Below are positions 1 to 9,839 of a stretch of 64,000 bases of DNA, piece after piece. The stretch is from Haliclona indistincta. Lineage: Eukaryota; Porifera; Demospongiae; Haplosclerida; Chalinidae. Under the pieces are notes generated by a model, which did not search any database, was not told the DNA's origin, and saw only the letters and a program-made list of their open reading frames with translations. The DNA lies in NCBI GenBank assembly GCA_964017065.1, contig OZ024786.1, positions 7,259,047 to 7,323,046 on the forward strand. Reading direction: 5' to 3'. The stretch's first letter is position 1. Every line of letters starts with the position of its first letter. The translations under genes were made by a program, and so were the position numbers.

Positions 1-189
1 GCACAAGCGCCGCCAACACAAGTTACCTAGTGCTTCATACGCTTTTGATGTCACCCATAAGACACAATAAGCTGGTGAGTTCATGCTATATGCAACTTAT
101 GGCACTCAGGCTATGATCTCGTGTTTGATACAGCCAATCGACTGCATAAAATTCCTGGTAAAGCACTCCTCTCCAACATTAACCAGTTC

Positions 190-630
190 ATAATATAGCA
201 ACAGAGTCGTTATAAGCCATATTATATTCTCTTATAACTGCGCGAATTAATTCTTTAGCAGAACCATTCTTAAATCGTGCCCGGACAGCTTCACGGCACT
301 CCACAAGTAAGGTTGCAAGGACTGGAGACTGTAAAAGCTAAAAGTAATAAAAGCCGAATAAAACTTACTCGATCAGTAATACGGCTGCCATTCATTACTC
401 CTGACCAATCTACATTTTTCACCAAGTTTACCATGTCAGACTCACTTAACACACAATCCGAACAAGCAGTCACATTATTGCTGGAAAACCATTGTCTAAG
501 TTTCCACCCATTGTCACTCGGACCAATCGTGTCAGTGAACGACACGATTGGTCGATGGCCTCATCTAGCTGCCTTTTGGTTAAGTACACACCATAACCCT
601 CAACAAGTTCAACCTTCATTGGCTGTATAG
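190..630 (-). pseudogene. BEN-domain-like gene remnant
   Basis: The minus strand carries a reading frame from an ATG near 608 (MKVELVEGYGVYLTKRQL and onward) that resembles the start of a BEN domain, a helical DNA- or protein-binding module found in chromatin proteins and some transposons. The match is the pattern 'GxGVxL..xxL..A...C.S.T.LVR'. The frame soon stops and a shifted frame (291-545) continues with cysteines. A possible exon follows at about 190-325 after an acceptor-like CAG. The arrangement fits a broken or multi-exon gene. A second BEN-like fragment lies at 32371-32583. The family call rests on recalled pattern only and is weak. Confidence 0.3.
521..553. repeat. perfect hairpin, 13-bp stem
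   Basis: GACCAATCGTGTC at 521-533 is the exact reverse complement of 541-553, with a 7-nt spacer. It lies inside the BEN-like remnant. No function is evident. Confidence 0.8.
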
Positions 631-685
631 AATAAAATTAATAACAATTAGAGTATAGTACAGTGATATTGACCAATCAGATTGA

Positions 686-710
686 CTAGCTACTAGTGTC
701 TATTTCACGT
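686..710. repeat. terminal direct repeat A, left copy
   Basis: The 25 bp at 686-710 are identical to 6453-6477 on the same strand. This marks the recombinase-side (3') end of the retrotransposon. In Ngaro/PAT elements such repeats are where the circular intermediate is formed and recombined; that role here is inference. Confidence 0.8.
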
Positions 711-1249
711 TTAACTCTGGTTGCATCTAGATGGGAGGGAATTGTGCAAACACAATTCCAACAACATCACAGATCGAGGACATGGACCATGACATTATGA
801 TCACTACTCACACATTGGCCGAACTTGGCCGGTGATGGGTATACTCACGTGACCGTAGGAGGAGAGCTGTTCCTGCTGAAGCATGCTTGCAAGGTAGATA
901 ATATGAACAAGTATCTAAACGTTATTCTCTTCGGATGAGCATGCTTACTGATTGCGATCACGTGACTTATAGTTAGCCCCTCCCATTGGATTTGAGGGAG
1001 TATACTAGCTGTAGAGGTCCCCTTAGCATGTGAAGGGGATAAAACCCCAAGGCGATAATAATAACACTTAGGGGTAGTCTAATTACAATGAATACATTAT
1101 AGGAATAGTTGCCAAACCTATTATGGTAAGAGAAATGAGTGCTAGGAGTATGGAGGTGTGATAAATGTGTGTAGAATGTTTTTTTTTTTGTTTTTTTTTT
1201 TTTAATTGTCCCTCCTGAAATCTTCTGCATACTCCGGGTTCCGGCAGGA

Positions 1250-2254
1250 TTATTCGCGTGGACGGCCGCGGTCTGATTCAGAAGATGCCACGGTGGTTCC
1301 TAGTCTGGCTGAGATGCTAGCTAAATGTTCTCGTGATAGTCGAATGTACCGCAAGTATGCCGCACTCTGCCATCGACCCAGGGTCTGGATCGTGGAGTCC
1401 TCGATGCCGGCAAGTGCTGCCGATGTAGCGGCTCCTATTCGAAAACTGTGGCCTGCATAGTCATCCTGTGGCAAGCCTAAGGACTGGAGCACTTGGCGGA
1501 TCTGTTGAGTGAACCACGGTTTTCTCACCGGCTTCCGGTTTCGATCAATGAAGAAGGCTCCTGGCGTGTCCTGACGGAGTTTTATGTATTCCAGAACAGC
1601 CGTGACAGGGCAGATAGGTGATTCCGTCGAGCCGACGAAAATGTCCACTCCTTCGCCAAGTTGATCGCACTTCGAGGTTTTTAGGTGTACTTTGATCATC
1701 GAGGGAGACCTTGGGTTATCAACTGCAACATCACCCCAAGATAGGTGAATTGCGGCCTCATACTGGACAGGAGAATTTAATAGCAACTCTCCCAAGCGGA
1801 AGAAACCGAAAAAGGCTAGGCTAGCGATTGCCCACACGAGTATTCTGTTGGGGTTAGCTGACTCAGAGAGCTTATCATGAATTCTCCCCAGTAGTTGGAC
1901 TGTAATGGGGAGTCTGATTCGCGGTTTCTGTGTTTTCTTCAAGCGCGTTCTACTAATACCAGCTAATACCCTCTTTAGCCTCGGTAACGACGACTGGTCG
2001 CGCGGATCAGGTAGTCCCAACGTAATTTGTAAATTTCTAAGTGCAGACAAATACACTTTAATAGTGCTAGAGGTCAAGCCCTGGTCAGCAAGGTAAGCTG
2101 CAAAACTACATTGGATTATCTCTGTAGTTGGAAATGGGTCTGCGACATTGAACCTGGTGCAGAATTCATTAAATCTCTTGGTCGCTGCATCATAGGATCT
2201 CTGTGTAGATGGGGCCAAGCCCTGCTTAAAGTAGCACTGAACAGAGGGCGCCAA
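1250..2254 (-). CDS. tyrosine recombinase (YR) of DIRS-like element
   Basis: A 334-residue site-specific recombinase expected to integrate the element's circular DNA. The N-terminal core-binding helices are at about 10-90 (STQRSYDAATKRF). The catalytic half shows Arg153 in FFRLGELL, a lysine at about 193-195, the HxxR box as His269-Arg272 in GHSFRIGAAT, Trp295 in LGRW, and a tyrosine at 300 or 303 in AYLRYIRL. This set of residues and this wording are typical of DIRS/Ngaro YRs. The start chosen (MAPSVQCYFKQGLAPSTQ) lies inside the RT-RNase H frame, giving about 139 bp of overlap in another frame, which is common in this order. All key residues are present and there is no internal stop, so the enzyme could be active. 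Confidence 0.9.
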   Translation of the reverse strand: MAPSVQCYFKQGLAPSTQRSYDAATKRFNEFCTRFNVADPFPTTEIIQCSFAAYLADQGLTSSTIKVYLSALRNLQITLGLPDPRDQSSLPRLKRVLAGISRTRLKKTQKPRIRLPITVQLLGRIHDKLSESANPNRILVWAIASLAFFGFFRLGELLLNSPVQYEAAIHLSWGDVAVDNPRSPSMIKVHLKTSKCDQLGEGVDIFVGSTESPICPVTAVLEYIKLRQDTPGAFFIDRNRKPVRKPWFTQQIRQVLQSLGLPQDDYAGHSFRIGAATSAALAGIEDSTIQTLGRWQSAAYLRYIRLSREHLASISARLGTTVASSESDRGRPRE

Positions 2255-4047
2255 AGTGGAGAGATCCAGTCGGCCTGTTGGTCCAACAAGAGATGTAGAA
2301 GGAGTGGCGGGATCCAGGAGGGGGTTGGAGATGGCTTGTGTACCTTTGAGAGAAATGATGAAAGACAGTCACGTGATAAGTCATCGGCTAGGTGATTGGA
2401 GTGTGTGTCTATGTACTCTACATGGAGGTGGAAACCGAATCGAGCCTCGACGAACACCAGAGTCCTGATTAGGTGCATTAGCAGCGGCGACCCGCTTGTC
2501 CTAGACTTCAAGCATCCAACAACAGCTTGGTTGTCACACTGCCACACTACACGACAATTCTTCCATTTAAATCCCCAAATTGCGCAGCCGATCAGTATCG
2601 GCAATAATTCCTTAACTGCTATCTGCAGGTCGTAGGACTCTGGGCCCCATTGGACTTGAAACCATTCTTTTCCACACCATGCACCACAACCCCACTGGCC
2701 TGATGCATCTGACGCGACATTGATAACAGGCAGAGAATCAGGGGTCCATAGGAAGGCGACACCGTTCCATTGGTCAATGAACTCTTGCCACCAGGCTAGA
2801 TCTGCTCGAAATTCCTGATTCAGACGGATGAATACTGGCCCGTGGGTATGGGTGGCATCAGAACGTGAATGAAGGAGGTCGAGCATTCTTCGCAAGAAGG
2901 AGCGGCCAGAGCGGATAACCTTACAGGCATGGTTAAGGTGCCCAACCAGGGATTCCAACTCTCTACGTGTGCACACCTTCCAATCTCTCCATTGGTGGAG
3001 CATTGCCTTCAAATTCCGTAGCTTGTCATCCGGGAGAAGAAGTTCTCCTGAGACAGTGTTTATCTCAATGCCGAGGAACGTCAGTTTTGTAGCAGGACCA
3101 ACCGTCTTATGCTCGGCGATGGGGATTCCCAGGGTGATTGCTGACTCCAGCAACGTGTCCAAGTTCCTCTGGCAGATGGTAGATCCCGGTGGCCCCACTG
3201 TTATGTAGTCATCTAAGTAGTGTAAAACGTGTTCGATTCCCATGTCTTGAAGGTGCCACTGGAAAGCATCCGCTACTGCGTTGAAAATTTTGGGGGCGGA
3301 GCGGAGGCCGAAGGGGAGCATGGGATCTACATACACTTGGTTCCGCCACTTAACCGCTTGCAGAGGTCGGTCATGGGGGTGCACCGGGATCAGGCGGTAG
3401 GCTGACTCTATGTCTACTTTAGCCAAACGTGAACCTTTTCCCAGGGCGGTTACCACTTCAGCTACTCTTTCCACTGTGATGTAGGACAACGAGCACAACT
3501 CTCGATCTATGCCATCGTTCACACTGTGATCAGGTGGGAAGGAAAGGTCAGTGATGAGTCTCCATTTCCCCGTATTGTGGCCTTTGGGAATTACTCCGAA
3601 CCGATTTATCTGGAGCTCAGATGCGAAGAAAGTCGGAGGGAAGGGGCCTAACATCCGACCTTTAGTGATCTCCCCTTGCAAATAGTCATCTATGACTTGT
3701 GGGTGGTTGATTGCCGAGGGCATGTTTGCTTTAGCTGACCGTAACCGAACATCTCTTCTGCATCCGATTCGGAAGCCGTTGGAGAGGCCTGCTACTATGT
3801 ATCTCACGAATGCCCGGTCCGGGTGAGTGTGGAGTGCTCTTGACCATTCTTGGATGTCTAATGGAGTGTTGACCTTGCAGATTACGCTTGGTATCTGTAT
3901 TGGGTGCACAGGGCGGTAGCTGTCCAGACATAGCAGGTCGGTTGTGTGCTCATACAATAGGTCCCATCCTGTGTTGGGATGAGAATGGAGTCTTTTACAG
4001 TTGGCCGGAGCCGTCACACCCCTGGGGTGGATCACACTAATACCCAT
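2116..4047 (-). CDS. reverse transcriptase-RNase H polyprotein
   Basis: A 643-residue protein that copies the element RNA into DNA. The reverse transcriptase spans about residues 125-400: motif A has Asp212 in VDIESAYRLIPV, motif B reads LPFGLRSAPKIFNAV, and the catalytic box is YLDDY (277-281). RNase H follows at about 440-560 with Asp447 (SDASGQWG), Glu479 (AVKELLPIL), Asp505 (WQCDNQAV) and an Asp in NHLADDLSRD. There is no protease or DDE integrase. The C-terminal 80 residues have no recognised domain and their DNA overlaps the recombinase start. The frame is uninterrupted. The wording of the RT motifs is closest, by recall, to DIRS/Ngaro elements and not to Ty3/gypsy. Confidence 0.92.
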   Translation of the reverse strand: MGISVIHPRGVTAPANCKRLHSHPNTGWDLLYEHTTDLLCLDSYRPVHPIQIPSVICKVNTPLDIQEWSRALHTHPDRAFVRYIVAGLSNGFRIGCRRDVRLRSAKANMPSAINHPQVIDDYLQGEITKGRMLGPFPPTFFASELQINRFGVIPKGHNTGKWRLITDLSFPPDHSVNDGIDRELCSLSYITVERVAEVVTALGKGSRLAKVDIESAYRLIPVHPHDRPLQAVKWRNQVYVDPMLPFGLRSAPKIFNAVADAFQWHLQDMGIEHVLHYLDDYITVGPPGSTICQRNLDTLLESAITLGIPIAEHKTVGPATKLTFLGIEINTVSGELLLPDDKLRNLKAMLHQWRDWKVCTRRELESLVGHLNHACKVIRSGRSFLRRMLDLLHSRSDATHTHGPVFIRLNQEFRADLAWWQEFIDQWNGVAFLWTPDSLPVINVASDASGQWGCGAWCGKEWFQVQWGPESYDLQIAVKELLPILIGCAIWGFKWKNCRVVWQCDNQAVVGCLKSRTSGSPLLMHLIRTLVFVEARFGFHLHVEYIDTHSNHLADDLSRDCLSSFLSKVHKPSPTPSWIPPLLLHLLLDQQADWISPLWRPLFSATLSRAWPHLHRDPMMQRPRDLMNSAPGSMSQTHFQLQR

Positions 4048-4213
4048 AAACTAAGCTAATAATATGAAATCATTACTTATCTAAATAACTTTAAGGAAAT
4101 AACACACCTACTACAGTGACATCACTACAACTACTGCCGTGGTATAGTACTAAGAAGCTAGAATGCATGCACTTGTTCTGTTCAGGTTCCTGACAGGTTC
4201 TGTCCATCCCAAC

Positions 4214-5110
4214 TCAGTAGCGACGTTGCTGTTGACTGTCTGGGGAGCGGGATCGGTTACGGCGAGGTTTTGTCTTGCGAGGGCATTGGAAGCTTGGGTG
4301 GGGCCCATAGCATTCCAGACACTTGTGTGTATAATTGCAGGAGCTGGCAGAGTGGCGACATTTTCCCTCATTGAATCGACGACAGCGCTCTGATGACTGT
4401 CGGCGATTTCGACCCTGGTTACTCGGCCCTGCATCCATTTGACATGGAAACCATGGCCAGGGACGAGCTGGGTTCCGTGGGCATGCTGCAGACTCATGAT
4501 CATCCTGCAGGCAGTGAGTGCACCGGGGTATAGAACGGGCGTGACCAGTGAAGGTCTCAGTGTACAACCGAGAGTTCTGTGACGACCAGTTCAGGTTCTT
4601 CGAGGCTAGAGCTTCCCTCCTATAGCACCGATCATAGGAAACCCATCGACGATCGTCGTAGTTGCGTTCTGCTCGGACGATTGATGCTTGGTATGCGAAT
4701 AACTCAGGTGCTTTCTCTGGATATCTATAGGTGATTACCGCTGCCATTAGGGAAAATTTTTCCACCCAGCGGGAAATATCTTGAACTAGGTGTTTGGGGG
4801 GCAGAGAGGGCTGGCCCGGGGCTGCAGGAGGTGGATCGTCTAGAGAGATGTCAGCCATTTCAACGAACTCGAGGTCTAAGACCTTTTTTGCCACCTTCGT
4901 CGGAAGCAGCGCCACTGGATTGAATGGGCCTTTCGAGTGCAAATCTGATTGACTGGGAACCTCCTCAGCAGGAACTGAGTCTAGGCCCAGAACCATGGGA
5001 TTGTCCCGAGGCTGTTTTGAGGTGGCTGAGTGAGGAGCAGGAGTGGGGGTATCTTGAAACACCGGCAGTGATCTTGGCAGGCTGGGGTCCGACGGCGACT
5101 CTGTTGACAA
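4214..5110 (-). CDS. gag-like nucleic-acid-binding protein with zinc knuckle and CCCH fingers
   Basis: A 298-residue protein upstream of the RT frame in element order, expected to package or bind the element RNA. The first 100 residues are Pro/Ser-rich. A helical segment (about 100-190) follows. The C terminus has a C-x2-C-x4-H-x4-C knuckle beginning at Cys197 (CTHCLQDDHESAAC), then a C-rich stretch CRRFNEGKCRHSASSC...H resembling a CCCH finger, another C-x2-C, and a basic RSRS-type tail. This finger order is seen in other DIRS-like gag proteins. It ends about 165 bp before the RT start. The N terminus of the real product could include the separate ORF at 6232-5972 through splicing, but I cannot show a splice. 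Confidence 0.75.
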   Translation of the reverse strand: MSTESPSDPSLPRSLPVFQDTPTPAPHSATSKQPRDNPMVLGLDSVPAEEVPSQSDLHSKGPFNPVALLPTKVAKKVLDLEFVEMADISLDDPPPAAPGQPSLPPKHLVQDISRWVEKFSLMAAVITYRYPEKAPELFAYQASIVRAERNYDDRRWVSYDRCYRREALASKNLNWSSQNSRLYTETFTGHARSIPRCTHCLQDDHESAACPRNPARPWPWFPCQMDAGPSNQGRNRRQSSERCRRFNEGKCRHSASSCNYTHKCLECYGPHPSFQCPRKTKPRRNRSRSPDSQQQRRY

Positions 5111-5324
5111 GGAGAGACAGTTAATTTACATCGAGGGTAAACCAGGTTAAGGTCACAGTTGTGTTGTTGTGCGCCAGGTTCGGCAACAACCTTGTCAGGT
5201 GGCATGAATGTGCCCCAGCACAACGAGGGTGAACTCTCGCTGAACCAGAGGACTGTATTACATTGATGTTAAGAGAATTGATTGCTGCGTGACCGGGAGC
5301 TGGTGCACGGCATACATGCTAAAG

Positions 5325-5846
5325 CCAGGTGCTGGCGTGAGGCTGGCTGGAGCCTGTCGGTGAACTAAGTGTTAATGTGCAAGCCAGGTGCTGGTGCGAA
5401 GCAAGCCAGTGAGCGGCGGTGAGCAGCATGTATAGAGGCCAGGTGCTGGCGTGACATGGGTGGTTGTCACTTTGGTACGAGATCAGCAAGACTGTTATAC
5501 CAGGTGCTGGTGTGAAATATGCTCAGTTGTGCGCCGGTGAACAGCATGAGTGCAGGCCAGGTGCTGGCATGGCGTAATGCCATTGTTAGTGCCCACCGGT
5601 GAACGGCATGTGTGTTGACCCAGGTGCTGGTGTAAACGCCGGTAGACGGCATGTACCTTGGTTGGTTGCTGCCCATAAAAGAGAGACGGGCTGGTGCCGG
5701 AATGCTGTTGCAACCAAGGCACAACTACGAGGCACTGTGTAGTTGATTACAGTGATAGCCAGGTACTGGGCAGGTAGCTATTGGTGTTGTACCGTTCAAA
5801 GATGGGTTTCTTATGGTTCCCACATCGTCACAAAGCCAGGCGCTGG
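5325..5846. repeat. degenerate tandem array with palindromic CCAGGTGCTGG core
   Basis: CCAGGTGCTGG occurs at 5325, 5384, 5439, 5500, 5557 and 5620, spacing 55-63 bp, and variants CCAGGTACTGG and CCAGGCGCTGG occur near 5759 and 5836. The core is an inverted repeat (CCAG-3 nt-CTGG). Between cores a second phrase, CCGGTGAACAGCATG or similar, also recurs. The array lies between the first short ORF and gag, in what would be the leader of the retrotransposon. Small ORFs through it look like shadows of the repeat. Role unknown. Confidence 0.8.
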
Positions 5847-5971
5847 CTTGATTCGTTAGCAGTATTGAGGCGTAAATTGGTGACCCCGACTTGGCTACCC
5901 AGGTCGATGACCTTTCTTTTTACAACAATCAGGTGAGGCCGTTGGGAAGTTAGGTGCCCTGCTCATGCCAA

Positions 5972-6232
5972 CTATGCACCGCATGCGGCTATGGCATGTG
6001 TGTATGTATGTGCAAAAGTGCGGCTAGTAGGTGTATCTACATTATCCACTATACCTGAAGGTCCCGGTAGAGAGGAATGCCGAGTACGACGGGCCCTCTT
6101 CTTGGGTGGTTCCGAGTCCATCACAGGGGCTGCTGGTGTAGAGACAGACGGACCCGCACCTGAGGGACTCGGTGCGCTAATGGCCCTAGCCAGCCAATCT
6201 AGTTGCTCTCTTGAGAATGGGGTTGATGCCAT
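5972..6232 (-). CDS. short basic ORF at the 5' end of the retrotransposon
   Basis: An 86-residue frame beginning MASTPFSREQLDWLARAI. It has an amphipathic start, a Pro/Ser-rich middle and a nuclear-localisation-like cluster PPKKRARRTRH. It is the first frame of the element in transcription order, so it may be an N-terminal gag exon or an independent short protein. No stop-free link to the gag frame at 5110 exists, because the tandem array lies between. No catalytic motif. Moderate support that it is coding. Confidence 0.5.
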   Translation of the reverse strand: MASTPFSREQLDWLARAISAPSPSGAGPSVSTPAAPVMDSEPPKKRARRTRHSSLPGPSGIVDNVDTPTSRTFAHTYTHAIAACGA

Positions 6233-6436
6233 CGGATAAGCTTGAAGTGTAGTACAGGGACGGAAAATTTATGCAGCAGCTTCCCCGCTGTTCTCCCGAT
6301 GCTGCACTATAGTACTACTGGAACACGATGCTGTTCTCTGGTTCTGCGCATGTGTCGGGACCACGTGTTTGGGCGTGGTCGATAGATTATTAATATTGCT
6401 CCCGACGTTAACCTCGTTTAACTACATTAAACTCTA

Positions 6437-6494
6437 TAGAACCTTAGGTGTTCTAGCTACTAGTGTCTATTTCACGTAGAACCTTAGGTGTTCT
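6437..6494. repeat. split direct repeat cluster (B-A-B), right end
   Basis: TAGAACCTTAGGTGTTC occurs at 6437-6453 and again at about 6477-6493, and between them lies a copy of the 25-bp left-end repeat (6453-6477). This B-A-B block with a single A at the far end is the split-direct-repeat layout known from PAT and Ngaro elements. Here the block is at the gag (5') side. The published layout as I recall it has the block at the 3' side. Confidence 0.75.
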
Positions 6495-7700
6495 TCATAG
6501 ACACCAGGCGTTTCATTGGTTGATTTGAGCGGGAACATACATAGCATTGTACAAACAATGGACACAACAAGTAATGAATAATTGTATAGTCTACGAGTTT
6601 ACATACTGCATAGTCTAGAGGCTAGTCTGAGTCACTGTCGTTTATTACCAAAGGCCTTCTTCTCTTGACTGTCTTCTCTGGTCCCACATTGAAGTTAATA
6701 GTAATTGGCGTTGCCGGGTGAGAACCACATGGATTCAATCTGGGTTTGATCCAGATAATTTGGCTAGTGTGAACGCGCCTAAGGCACTACATAGTGATGA
6801 ATCTGTAAAATTAATTGTAATGAACAGCACAGCTAGTCATGGGCTCGGAACGAACAGCGGAGAATGTGTTGAAGTGAGCATCATGGTTGAATTCAGAGTG
6901 CAGCTTAAAAGATTCAACAACCACATTTTTGCTAAGCTTGAAAGAGTTTAGGAATAGTCGCATGATTCTGAAGGATTAATGATGTTTAGATAAATAATTT
7001 TTTTGTGATTGTCAAATTTTTATGAATAAAAATTATTATATACCAACAGCGTCTTTCTTTTGCGCGGTTCTTCCTCTTCAATATATATATATATTTTTTT
7101 TATAATAATTCGCATAAAGCAGGACACTAAAATAGCTATAACTACAGCTAACTTGCGTAGCACTCATATACTAATTTAATTAAGTAAACAATATCATCAT
7201 CATAATCGCTTTTAGAATTGTCTATCATATCTTCCAAGATTTAGACAGGGTGCCCAATCTGGATTGGTCTTATCATACAAGAGGGATGGCTTGCCTATAA
7301 TTTCAAGTTTATACAGTGTAATAGTCTGTATTATAAACTAATAACTTATTGTCTCTTTTACAAGTCCAGCTCTAATGAGCTGGCAATAAGCGCTCCCTCT
7401 GAATTTCCAGCCCAGTGCAGTTCGGCAACGCAATATGGTACTTAGGCTTATGCTGAAGCCGGCATCAGTAAGCAGCTATTATAACTGGTGTGCTGTTGTC
7501 TTGTCGCCCTCTCGCCTTGCTATTGTCCCAATTTTATGGAAAGTTTGTAAAAATTAATCCATGTATTCCCGACGAGTGCAGGGAATGTTCTAGTTAGCTA
7601 GAATTTGGTGAATAGAGGGGACTTGTATCCTTTCTAATGGTAGTGGAGAATCCACTGCTTAACATAGGCGCTGTAGTCCGTAGTGCCGACTGCTGCGCTA
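6495..7700. other. no gene recognised
   Basis: AT-rich DNA without convincing coding potential. It contains a short TA microsatellite with T tract near 7080-7101 and a small hairpin CCAGCTC-TAAT-GAGCTGG at about 7374-7391. An ORF at 6718-6951 on the plus strand has no recognisable motif. Confidence 0.5.
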
Positions 7701-7726
7701 AGCTGATTTTTGTTCAATCACACCTT

Positions 7727-8181
7727 TTAAAATAATAACGTTGTCATATGAACTGAACTGCTATGGTCTAAGTACACTGAATTGAGAATATACTTACTAG
7801 CACAGCAGGACTCAACCAAAGACAGGTAGTTCTCAGTAGCTGTCTGCATTGTGGTTTGAGCTTTTCTCCATCGGCAGGCAAGAAAGTTAGCTACATACAT
7901 CAATGTGCAAGCATTATAAACATGCATTTCACAGGTCATCTATGTACCTAGTTTATCAGTTTTTGAGATGCATAATAAAGCAGTGCATGTGTAAGGACAT
8001 CAATCCGGTGTGAAGGGTGCATTTCTTTAGTCATTCTGGAAAAACGTCTCAAGAAAGACCACAATCTCTCCGTAACTTCACCATCAGAAAGCCCTACACT
8101 TTGACAGCATAATGGACTGAACTCCACCTTACATGAAAAAATTAAAAGATTGATATTTTCTTTAAAATACTCACTTGGCAT
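7727..8181 (-). pseudogene. KDZ-type transposase fragment
   Basis: The minus frame at 8181-7948 contains VGLSDGEVTERLWSFLRRF followed by RMTKEMHPSHRIDVLT and a YY-containing helix. This is a signature I recall for the C-terminal core of KDZ (Kyakuja-Dileera-Zisupton) transposases: 'G..DGE..ER.WS.L......M....R'. A second frame (7939-7727, with WRKAQTTMQTATENY) would continue it after a short intron ending near 7940. The N-terminal catalytic parts were not found nearby, so this is an isolated remnant. Moderately sure of the family. Confidence 0.6.
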
Positions 8182-8641
8182 TGAGCTGAGTGACCAAAAG
8201 CATGAAAGGAAGGAACAACGAGAGAATTGAGTCTCGCCAGTAAATCAGTCCTGCCAGTTGACTAAAATAATGAATGAAATTGATATTTTTGCAACATTTT
8301 AATTCTGTAGTGTACTAACATGCAAATGTTTCTGCAAAGTACATGCAATGTCATATATCACTGAAAGTTGAATTCCCTCTCCATTGGTATACAAAAGCTG
8401 CTCCAGCAAAAATATACTGAATAACAAAGTCTACATTGCCAATGATAACATAATAGAATTAGATGACTATTACAGTAAAAATAATAATTATTATCAGAAA
8501 TTGGTTGACGTTATTTGTCGTGCCTTGGATAACTAACAGGACATTTGCTATTGTGACCAAAATTGTACTAAACGTTGAAAGAAATAATATCGTTCGTTTG
8601 TATTCTAAACTTTTTATGACCTAAAGTGTGTATACCAGTTA

Positions 8642-9099
8642 GTGGTTGCATTGCAAGTTTCTGCAGACACCGAAGCACATAGCACATTAGTACCAACTGC
8701 TTTGGAGTTATACAATCCTATGGCGTATGACGGCAATGTAGCCTATGCTCCTTTTTGCTTCTTACTATCACATTGCATCACCACACTTGAAAACCTGACA
8801 CGAGAGGCGCCGACATGGTCTCTTAGAGCTAATCTCATTTGTAAATGCAGTTGTGAGTTATGTGGTGAGCTTAAAATATTCTTGAAGGACCCTGGAAAAT
8901 GTGTTTCCAGGGTCAAAACGTCAGTTGTGCAACTGAGCGATCAGGTTGTCGTGGTCGAGCATACATGCTTGTTGTGACTAAAGACCAAATCCTCTATGAC
9001 AGAAGGTTGAAAAATCATCCATTCAGGTTAGGTTTGTTGGATCGTGTGCGTCCTCTCCTCGCCGTACAAGAAGAGACTGAACTGCCAGAAACTCGATGA
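8642..9099 (+). pseudogene. frameshifted C-terminal fragment of an unrecognised cysteine-containing protein
   Basis: The frame at 8642-8977 contains APTWSLRANLICKCSCELC followed by GELKIFLKDPGK. It then loses frame near 8960 and the text continues in a second frame (8899-9099) as MLVVTKDQILYDRRLKNH. The combined pattern 'W..A.L.C.C..C.EL..FL.DP ... L.VTK' recurs, as I recall, in long uncharacterised proteins of sponges, cnidarians and fungi, but I cannot name the function. One frameshift makes this copy non-functional unless an intron removes it. Confidence 0.4.
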
Positions 9100-9454
9100 C
9101 TTGAACTCTAACTATGAACCAGCTGCAATGTTCCCACTAATGTCTCTAGCTAGATCCTGACTCATTGCTAACTTATAATTTGTACCTTTTCCCGATTTTA
9201 TACGTACATCATATCATTATTGATTTTTTTCTCCTCGAGTTTCATGTAAAATCAGGTGGAGCTCCACATATTGAGCAGAGTGCACTTGATAATTCTTGGT
9301 GGACGACTATTTCTCCTATCAAGAAACACTTTGAAAACAGTGATATTCTGATTATTAATAAATTAACTATTTTTTCTTCCATGCTGTTTGAAAAAAACAC
9401 AGTAGCAGTGTTCATCTCATAACCATTCGTTATCATTCACAAGGTCACACAAAC

Positions 9455-9830
9455 TAAACATGTGTGGGTCCTCTGCCTCTTTTCTGTCTCCTTTCGTCTC
9501 TCACATTCTTCTCCTCTTCCATCCTTATCCTTACCGACTTTCTTTCCTTCCTCTCTTGCTCTTCTTCTTCTAATAACTTCTGTCTCTTCTCTTTCCTCTT
9601 CCTCTCTGCACTCCTCCTTCTCTTCTTATGCTCTTCCCTTTTCCTTGCCTCTCTCATCTCCATTTCTTCCACTCTCTTCATCAACGCCTTAACCTTCTTG
9701 TTCGTCGTCGTCGTCTTCTCTTCTTCTTCGTCGTCGTCATCATCTCCCTCCTCCTCATCATCATCTTCTCATCTTCTCCTCCTCCTCTTCTCCTCCTCTA
9801 CTCCTCCTCCTTGTTGGCAAGCTGGCACCG
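9455..9830. repeat. long polypyrimidine/polypurine tract
   Basis: About 375 bp almost purely C/T on the plus strand (TCTTC, CTCC and TCGTCG phrases). On the minus strand it reads as a Glu/Lys/Arg-rich frame (9684-9454) and a poly-Glu run, typical of low-complexity DNA. A charged coiled-coil exon cannot be excluded. Such mirror-like purine tracts can form triplex structures; that is inference. Confidence 0.7.
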
Positions 9831-9839
9831 GTACCACGC

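Larger units (their letters stand above)
686..6494 (-). mobile_element. DIRS/Ngaro-type tyrosine-recombinase retrotransposon
   Basis: A 5.8-kb element read on the minus strand. In order it holds a short basic ORF (6232-5972), a gag-like ORF (5110-4214), a reverse transcriptase-RNase H ORF (4047-2116) and an overlapping tyrosine recombinase ORF (2254-1250). That content defines the DIRS order of retrotransposons, which replicate through RNA but integrate with a site-specific recombinase instead of a DDE integrase. No methyltransferase domain is seen, which favours Ngaro/PAT-like over DIRS proper. The limits come from direct repeats: a 25-bp sequence at 686-710 recurs at 6453-6477, there flanked by two copies of TAGAACCTTAGGTGTTC. 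Downstream of the recombinase stop (minus sense) is an A-rich tract at 1179-1203. The three large frames have no internal stops, so the copy may be fairly young. Confidence 0.88.

Noticed and set aside
277..630. 117-residue plus-strand ORF at the left end
   Set aside because: It is antisense to the BEN-like text, crosses the hairpin, and has no motif.
5467..5724. ORFs through the CCAGGTGCTGG array
   Set aside because: Their repeated residues simply mirror the DNA repeat; two frames are open at once.
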